Shown: piece by piece, positions 58,883 to 64,000 of the stretch
How positions within the stretch are numbered: the stretch's first letter is position 1
How the letters are laid out: each line of letters begins with the position of its first letter
Assembly (NCBI RefSeq): GCF_030506325.1
Contig: NZ_CP120683.1
Coordinates: 4,849,001 to 4,913,000, forward strand
Length of the DNA stretch: 64,000 nt
Direction: 5' to 3'
DNA from: Tunicatimonas pelagia
GTDB taxonomy: Bacteria; Bacteroidota; Bacteroidia; Cytophagales; Cyclobacteriaceae
Position numbers and translations under genes: made by a program
Notes under the pieces: model-generated
The model's database searches: none
Seen by the model: the letters and a program-made list of their open reading frames with translations, nothing else
Told to the model about the DNA's origin: nothing

Positions 58883-61291
58883 TTGCTGTATCCTAACACC
58901 ATAGAAGAAAAAATTGGCTTCGACCAAATTCGGCAGTTGCTGAAAGAACATTGCAGTAGTTCTTTAGGAACGTATTACGTAGATAAAATTCAGTTTTCGG
59001 ATGACTACGACCACATCAGTAAACTGCTATATCAGACCGAAGAGTTTCAGCAAATCTTGCAGGAAGAACAGTCCTTTCCTTCGGGAAATTATCTGGACGT
59101 ACGTCCGCAATTAGCCAAGGCGAAAACTCCCGGCATTTTTCTCTCCGAAGAAGAATTTCACCAGGTTCAGCTATCGCTAGATACCATCATTCGTTGCCAA
59201 TCTTTTTTCAAAACTTCTGATGAAGAACAACCCTACCCGTATTTGGCCCGCCTCAGCGAGCACGTAGGAGTACCCCCTAGTTTGCTGGGAAGTATCAGGA
59301 AAATCATTGATGAAAAGGGGCACATGCGTAACAACGCTAGCAAAGAGTTGCAGGATATTCGTAGAACCATGTTAGGCGAACAGTCTCGCTTACGAAAGGT
59401 ACTCGATCAGATTATGCGACAGGCCCGCCAGCAGGGTTACACATCCGATGATGCCTCGGTCACAATCCGGGGAGGGCGCATGGTAATTCCCATTCAGGCG
59501 GAATACAAACGGCGCATCAAGGGGTTTGTACACGATGAGTCAGCTACCGGGCAAACCGTTTATCTGGAACCCGCCGAGGTGCTAGATATTAACAATGAGA
59601 TTCGGGACTTAGAATATCGGGAGCGTCGGGAGATTACTAAGATCTTAACTCAGCTCACGGATGAGTTACGGCCTCATCTGAAAGAACTACGGTACGCTTA
59701 TCAGTTTCTGGGGATGATGGACTTCATTCGGGCCAAGGCACGATTAGCTCAGCAACTGGAAGCAGTTTGTCCCAAGCTGGAGAAAAAGCGATTGGTCGAT
59801 TGGCAAGAAGCCCGACATCCATTATTGTATCTATCGCACCAAGCCCAGAACAAACCAGTCATTCCGCTGACGATAGAATTAAGTGCCGATCAGCGAATTT
59901 TAGTTATCTCGGGGCCCAATGCTGGGGGTAAATCGATCTGTCTGAAAACGGTGGCTTTGGTGCAGTATATGCTTCAGTGTGGCTTACTCGCACCAATGGG
60001 CGAACAATCCACCGCCGGAATCTTTCAAAATATTTTTATTGATATTGGCGATGAACAATCCCTAGAGAACGATCTGAGTACCTACAGTTCGCACCTCACC
60101 AATATGAATTACTTTGTGAAACTGGCTGACCAGAAAACACTAATTCTGATTGATGAATTTGGTACTGGTACCGAACCGCAGTTCGGCGGTGCCATTGCTG
60201 AAGCTATTCTCAGTGATTTAAACCAAAAGAAAGTATTCGGAGTCATCACCACACATTATTCTAATCTGAAGGAATTTGCTGACCGAGCCGACGGAATTAT
60301 CAACGGGGCAATGCGCTTCGATACAGATGAACTGGAACCGCTCTACCAATTAGAAATAGGCAAACCCGGTAGCTCCTTTGCTCTGGAAATTGCTCGGAAA
60401 ATCGGTTTGCAATCATCTATCTTAAATCAGGCGAAAGAGCTAGTAGGAGTAGAGCACGTGCAATACGAGAAGATGCTGAGCGAGCTGGAAAACGAGAAAA
60501 ATAAGTACGAGCAGCTTACGCAGAATTTAGCCGCCAAGGAAAAGCGTATTTCTACCACTACTCAAGAGTACGAAGAACTGCGGGAACACTTGAAAAGCGA
60601 GCGTAAGCGTATTCTGGCTGAAGCCAAGCAAGAAGCCAGTCAGCTTTTGCAAAATACTAACCAACGGATTGAGAACACCATCCGCACCATTAAGGAAAAG
60701 AATGCTGAGCGAGAGAGCACCAAGCAGGTTCGGCAAGAACTAGAAGACTGGAAACAGCAAGTAAAACCTAAAAAATCTGAAATAAAATCCCGTCCGAAGA
60801 AAGCAAAAATTGCTAGAGAAGAAGGGCCGATTCAGGCAGGGGATGCAGTACGAGTGAAAGAAAATGGAGCGATTGGCGAAGTGCTGTCACTAAAAAATAA
60901 TCAAGCCGAAATTCTAATTGGCGCTCTCAAATCAAACATAAAGCTGAATCGCCTTGAGAAAGTTGCTAAGCAATCGTTAAAAAAACTGCAAAAGAGTCTT
61001 GCTACATCTGGTAGTCGTAGTATTGATCTGAACGAAAAGCGGGCGGAGTTTAGTAGCAGTTTAGATTTACGGGGCAAACGGGCGGAAGAAGTTATTCCCC
61101 AGTTAGAAAATTGGGTAGACGAAGCCGCGATGTTCGGGGCAGGCGAACTACGGATTGTTCACGGCAAAGGAAATGGGGTGCTGCGCGAGATTGTTCGTAA
61201 CTACTTAAATACCCACCCTTCGGTATCACGATTTCAGGAAGAACACATTGAGCGAGGTGGCTCCGGCGTAACGCTGGCGTATTTGCACTAA
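58883..61291 (+). CDS. mutS2: Endonuclease MutS2
   Basis: The start chosen is TTG at 58883, giving 802 residues and the family beginning MLYPNTIEEKIGFDQIRQLL; the in-frame TTG at 58826 lies in an AT-rich leader. The protein carries the lever and clamp helices (about 30-330), an ABC-type ATPase with GPNAGGKSICLKTVAL near 351-366, the D-loop region DEFGTGTEPQFGGAIAEAIL near 425-444, a long coiled coil (about 510-620), a basic KOW-like linker and a C-terminal Smr domain with LDLRGKRAEEVIPQLENW near 730 and HGKGNGVLREIVRNYL near 765. MutS2 suppresses recombination and acts on collided ribosomes or branched DNA, rather than on mismatches. Confidence 0.94.
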   Translation: MLYPNTIEEKIGFDQIRQLLKEHCSSSLGTYYVDKIQFSDDYDHISKLLYQTEEFQQILQEEQSFPSGNYLDVRPQLAKAKTPGIFLSEEEFHQVQLSLDTIIRCQSFFKTSDEEQPYPYLARLSEHVGVPPSLLGSIRKIIDEKGHMRNNASKELQDIRRTMLGEQSRLRKVLDQIMRQARQQGYTSDDASVTIRGGRMVIPIQAEYKRRIKGFVHDESATGQTVYLEPAEVLDINNEIRDLEYRERREITKILTQLTDELRPHLKELRYAYQFLGMMDFIRAKARLAQQLEAVCPKLEKKRLVDWQEARHPLLYLSHQAQNKPVIPLTIELSADQRILVISGPNAGGKSICLKTVALVQYMLQCGLLAPMGEQSTAGIFQNIFIDIGDEQSLENDLSTYSSHLTNMNYFVKLADQKTLILIDEFGTGTEPQFGGAIAEAILSDLNQKKVFGVITTHYSNLKEFADRADGIINGAMRFDTDELEPLYQLEIGKPGSSFALEIARKIGLQSSILNQAKELVGVEHVQYEKMLSELENEKNKYEQLTQNLAAKEKRISTTTQEYEELREHLKSERKRILAEAKQEASQLLQNTNQRIENTIRTIKEKNAERESTKQVRQELEDWKQQVKPKKSEIKSRPKKAKIAREEGPIQAGDAVRVKENGAIGEVLSLKNNQAEILIGALKSNIKLNRLEKVAKQSLKKLQKSLATSGSRSIDLNEKRAEFSSSLDLRGKRAEEVIPQLENWVDEAAMFGAGELRIVHGKGNGVLREIVRNYLNTHPSVSRFQEEHIERGGSGVTLAYLH

Positions 61292-61313
61292 TAAGATTCT
61301 TTTGAGAAGATTA

Positions 61314-61835
61314 TCACTGCGTTTGCTGCTTAGTCATCGTCAACTGGTAACTACCCGAGATTCCCGATATCCGACTGTTATCAGTGGGAATGCTGCTATT
61401 TAGACCCGCCGAAAATGTTATTTGTAAGGAAGCAGTATCGGCTTCGAATAGCTGAATAGTTAGCGGAACCAAATCGGGTTGGCGAATTACTTCAGCTCCC
61501 ACCGAAAAATTATCACTTTCTTCTATTACTAACGTTCCTTGGGGCGGAAATATCGCCGGACTAATGTTTCCCTGGCTAATGTAAGCTACTTCGCTTAAGG
61601 TAGGAGTAATCGTTAGCCGAAAGCCAGCAAAATCTCCGGCTTCTACTTGCGCTTCTATTCCCGGGGGGGTGTCCAGGTCTACTACTGCATCGGTTGTATC
61701 ACGAACCAACCAAGTTCCGGCAATGGCCTGTCCGGGCACTACCTCGTTGCCACCGCCAGAGTCATCATTTTCTCTACAACCCCAGATGCTTATTGCCAAT
61801 AAAAATAGTAGAAGCGTTCCGATCGATTGAGTCAT
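61314..61835 (-). CDS. Hypothetical lipoprotein
   Basis: From the ATG at 61833-61835 the product has 173 residues (an upstream start at 61865 would add ten). The start MTQSIGTLLLFLLAISIWGC ends in the acylation cysteine (C20), followed by a charged, glycine-rich spacer. The mature part, with AIAGTWLVRDTTDAVVDLDT, GFRLTITPTLSEVAYISQGN and ISGSYQLTMTKQ, has the layout of a lipocalin-like fold often seen in Bacteroidota lipoproteins that begin with a G-T-W strand. No function is known. It is convergent with mutS2, 22 bp apart, and follows the lpx/ABC operon at 54 bp on the same strand. Confidence 0.78.
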   Translation of the reverse strand: MTQSIGTLLLFLLAISIWGCRENDDSGGGNEVVPGQAIAGTWLVRDTTDAVVDLDTPPGIEAQVEAGDFAGFRLTITPTLSEVAYISQGNISPAIFPPQGTLVIEESDNFSVGAEVIRQPDLVPLTIQLFEADTASLQITFSAGLNSSIPTDNSRISGISGSYQLTMTKQQTQ

Positions 61836-61888
61836 TGGCTGAGAATTGAAGACGTTAGAAAGCACGTTTGTAGTTTTTAACTGTGAGG

Positions 61889-62539
61889 TTAGCGTTTAAA
61901 TTGTGTAATATCAATGATCTGGTCGCAGAAATCGTACTCAAATGATTGATTGGAGCAAATGATTACCAGCTTTTCGGCAATGTGCTGTTTAATTTCTTCT
62001 TGATACCACTGTATTCCTTGCTGATCTAAATTAGAACAAGGCTCGTCGAGTAGCAATACGGGGCTTTGGGAGTAAAAAGAAATTCCCAGTTTTAGTCGTT
62101 GCTTCATACCGGAAGAAAACTGGTAAATATACTTTTGACGAGCCGCAGTGAGTCCGGTTCGCTCCAGCAATTGGTTCGCCGTTACCCCTGGTTTGAAAGG
62201 TTTTAGCGTAGTGTGAAAAGATAGAAATTCTTCCAGTGTAAACTCTTCAATGAGTTCCATGTACGGTGCCGACATACTGATATGGCGAAATATCGTTTCT
62301 TCATCTACTGGTTTTTCTTTCTGGTAGTAATGAATTTTTCCTTTTGAGGGAGGAAGTAATCCGGCCAGAATAAGTAATAACGTGGACTTCCCGCTGCCGT
62401 TAGGTCCAGTAAAAGCGTACGATTGCTGTTGCTGAAACGTAAGGGTAATACCCCGAAAAATCCACTCGCCAAGTCCCAGGTTTCCCGAATGCTGACCACG
62501 CTGAAATTTCTTGCCTACCTGCTCTAGTTCAATACGCAC
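61889..62539 (-). CDS. ABC transporter ATP-binding protein
   Basis: The family-like start is a GTG at 62537-62539, 13 bp after the lpxA stop, giving 216 residues and a protein beginning at (M)RIELEQVGKKF; an ATG at 62593 or an earlier one would overlap lpxA by 41 bp or more. The Walker A is GPNGSGKST near 45-53, the signature FSSGMKQRL near 143-151, and Walker B LLLDEP near 162-167 with D-loop SNLD. The Q-loop region reads ISMSAPYMELIEEF with no glutamine, and the H-switch is ICSNQSFEYDFC, with asparagine in place of histidine. It probably serves an export or envelope step coded elsewhere, since no permease is adjacent. Confidence 0.85.
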   Translation of the reverse strand: MRIELEQVGKKFQRGQHSGNLGLGEWIFRGITLTFQQQQSYAFTGPNGSGKSTLLLILAGLLPPSKGKIHYYQKEKPVDEETIFRHISMSAPYMELIEEFTLEEFLSFHTTLKPFKPGVTANQLLERTGLTAARQKYIYQFSSGMKQRLKLGISFYSQSPVLLLDEPCSNLDQQGIQWYQEEIKQHIAEKLVIICSNQSFEYDFCDQIIDITQFKR

Positions 62540-62552
62540 AAACGAAGGCTGC

Positions 62553-63332
62553 TTACTGATCAAATCCTCGTATGATGCCTCGCTCAGAGCCATGCATGAA
62601 CCGAAGAATTTCATCCCGCTCCCGAGAAGGGTTCATGGTAATTTCTATCTGGTCAAGAGCCGTAGAATTGTTCATTCCGCTGAGGTAGATCATGCGGTAG
62701 ATTTCCTGTATCTCGTTGATTTTCTCATTAGAAAAGCCCCGTCGCCGTAAGCCAATAGAGTTGACCCCACTGTAGCCTAGAGGTTCGCGGGCCGCCCGAA
62801 TAAACGGAGGCACATCTTTACGAACTAAAGACCCACCTGAAACCATAGCGTGCGCCCCTAGCTTAGCAAACTGATGAACTGCACTCATTCCTCCAATGAA
62901 AGCAGAATCACCGATAATTACGTGTCCGGCAACTTGCACGGAGTTGGCTAAAATACAGTTGTCGCCAATGGCACAGTCATGGGCAATGTGTACGTAGGCC
63001 ATGAGCAGTGTATTGCTTCCGATGGCAGTTTTATAACGATCAACCGTACCCCGGTTAATGGTCACACATTCGCGGATGACAGTATTATCGCCAATTTCAG
63101 CGGTAGTCTCTTCTCCAGCAAATTTTAAATCCTGTGGTACTGCAGAAATTACTGCGCCGGGGAATACCTTGCAATTTCGGCCAATTCGCGCCCCTTCCAT
63201 AATAGTTACATTAGGGCCAATCCAGGTGCCTTCTTTGATAACGACATTTTTATGGATAGTGCTGAAAGGTTCAATCACTACGTTACTAGCGATTTTGGCT
63301 TCGGGGTGAATATACGCTAAGGGTTGGTTCAT
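62553..63332 (-). CDS. lpxA: Acyl-ACP--UDP-N-acetylglucosamine O-acyltransferase
   Basis: The 259-residue LpxA catalyses the first step of lipid A synthesis. The left-handed beta-helix is evident from hexapeptide repeats ([LIV]-G-x-x-x-x), for example WIGPNVTIMEGARIGRNCKV and AIGDNCILANSVQVAGHVIIG, with the catalytic histidine in the MAYVHIAHDCAIG segment near 122-134. The C-terminal helical domain carries GVNSIGLRRRGFSNEKINEI and ends near MHGSERGIIRGFDQ. It starts by overlapping the lpxC-fabZ gene by 4 bp (ATGA) and is followed by the ABC ATPase. The order lpxC-fabZ, lpxA is the standard one in Bacteroidota. Confidence 0.96.
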   Translation of the reverse strand: MNQPLAYIHPEAKIASNVVIEPFSTIHKNVVIKEGTWIGPNVTIMEGARIGRNCKVFPGAVISAVPQDLKFAGEETTAEIGDNTVIRECVTINRGTVDRYKTAIGSNTLLMAYVHIAHDCAIGDNCILANSVQVAGHVIIGDSAFIGGMSAVHQFAKLGAHAMVSGGSLVRKDVPPFIRAAREPLGYSGVNSIGLRRRGFSNEKINEIQEIYRMIYLSGMNNSTALDQIEITMNPSRERDEILRFMHGSERGIIRGFDQ

Positions 63333-64000
63333 GAGCTTTTTCGGACTATGCTGGCCGACATGGTGGCTTCGCAGACTAAGTTTTTTCCCACGTACGCCTC
63401 ACCACGCATTTTGGCAATTCCTCGCTTAATAGGCGCCAGCAGTTCACATTTGATTGTAAGAGTGTCGCCGGGCAATACCATTTTCCTAAAACGGCAGTGC
63501 TCAATGGCTAAAAAGTAGGTCCAATAATTTTCGGGGTCAGGTACGGTATTAAGTACCAAGATACCGCCGGTTTGCACCATAGCTTCCACCTGTAGTACGC
63601 CCGGCATCACTGGGTTACCCGGAAAATGACCCTGAAAGAAAGGCTCGTTCATAGTAACATTTTTTGTACTACAAACGGTAGTGTCATCTAGGTGATAAAT
63701 TTTATCAATCATCAAAAACGGATACCGATGCGGTAGCATGTTACTAATCTGATTGATATCTAGCACTGGGGGAAGCTGGGTATCAAAATGAGGCACATTG
63801 GAATTATCCCTTGCCTTCATGGCTTTCTTCAGCTTCTTAGCAAAGGCTACATTGGCAGCGTGACCCGGGCGAGCGGCCAAAATCTGCGCTTTAATGGGAC
63901 GGCCTACCAACGCCAAATCACCTACCATGTCTAGTAGCTTATGTCGGGCAGGCTCGTTCTTATAGCGAAGCTCTACGTTGTTCAAAATCCCTTCTTCCCG
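63329..64000 (-). CDS. lpxC-fabZ: Bifunctional LpxC / FabZ, C-terminal part (cut by window edge)
   Basis: The frame stays open to the right edge, so the LpxC catalytic core lies outside the window. Visible are the end of LpxC, with ARHKLLDMVGDLALVGRPIK (the histidine is the conserved base near the end of LpxC) and GHAANVAFAKKLKK, and a complete FabZ domain of about 150 residues with LPHRYPFLMIDKIY, GHFPGNPVMPGVLQVEAMVQ (catalytic histidine and glutamate) and FLAIEHCRFRKMVLPGDTL. Fusion of UDP-3-O-acyl-GlcNAc deacetylase with 3-hydroxyacyl-ACP dehydratase is typical of Bacteroidota, so the same chain serves lipid A and fatty-acid synthesis. It is translationally coupled to lpxA. Confidence 0.94.
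   Translation of the reverse strand, partial: REEGILNNVELRYKNEPARHKLLDMVGDLALVGRPIKAQILAARPGHAANVAFAKKLKKAMKARDNSNVPHFDTQLPPVLDINQISNMLPHRYPFLMIDKIYHLDDTTVCSTKNVTMNEPFFQGHFPGNPVMPGVLQVEAMVQTGGILVLNTVPDPENYWTYFLAIEHCRFRKMVLPGDTLTIKCELLAPIKRGIAKMRGEAYVGKNLVCEATMSASIVRKSS

Overview
The window looks like a chromosomal segment of a Bacteroidota bacterium, most likely of the order Cytophagales. Support comes from the fused LpxC-FabZ gene at the right edge, the FecI-type sigma / FecR / TonB-receptor locus, a DUF5606 protein, an isocitrate dehydrogenase with the long C-terminal extension, a Porin_10-type putative porin, many lipoproteins, weak or absent Shine-Dalgarno sequences with frequent TTG/GTG starts, and moderate GC. 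I see no rRNA, tRNA, CRISPR array, prophage or intact insertion sequence.

Layout. 1-10.2 kb: a cut-off flippase gene, enoyl-CoA hydratase, icd, DUF5606, engB with a lipoprotein, a small sulfotransferase / glycosyltransferase / GNAT group, an SDR enzyme and a STAS-like protein. 10.4-24.8 kb: the dominant feature, five tandem 870-900-residue FtsX/MacB-type permeases, all minus strand, with overlapping or closely spaced reading frames, one secreted protein embedded among them and a PadR regulator as first gene. No ATPase is in the array; it resembles the orphan-permease/PadR arrays known from Acidobacteria (ADOP). 25.1-31.6 kb: putative porin and lpxK, decayed gene fragments, a DUF2007 protein, Nif3 and a coiled-coil protein whose zinc ribbon has lost its cysteines. 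31.8-38.1 kb: a cell-surface signalling operon (ECF sigma, FecR, a separate STN-domain protein with about twelve 16-residue GVQAAGF-like repeats, and a TonB-dependent receptor with an unusually long N-region). 38.2-40.6 kb: SDR, a hypothetical and an orphan zinc-finger anti-sigma-like protein. 40.9-45.8 kb: an AraC-regulated group (outer-membrane protein, DoxX, MFS exporter, NmrA-like reductase) and a convergent flavin reductase. 46-54 kb: a lipoprotein, three glycosyltransferases, a two-component system and a peroxiredoxin. 54.2-58.6 kb: YceI, a VapBC-like toxin-antitoxin pair, an IPT/TIG lipoprotein, an orphan DUF2384 antitoxin-like gene divergent from an ECF sigma operon whose second gene is cut short just before lgt. 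58.9-64 kb: mutS2, a lipoprotein, and the lpxC-fabZ / lpxA / ABC-ATPase operon.

How it fits together. Much of the window is envelope biology: lipid A synthesis (lpxC-fabZ, lpxA, lpxK), lipoprotein maturation (lgt), outer-membrane uptake and signalling, surface glycan synthesis, and the large permease array, whose PadR repressor probably controls it from a palindrome in front of the operon. 

Non-coding structure is also notable: five long imperfect palindromes sit at the 3' ends of minus-strand genes, a GC-rich two-hairpin element lies between two glycosyltransferase genes, and several rho-independent terminators are clear. Coordinates of starts were shifted to internal ATG/TTG/GTG codons where family length or overlap favoured them.
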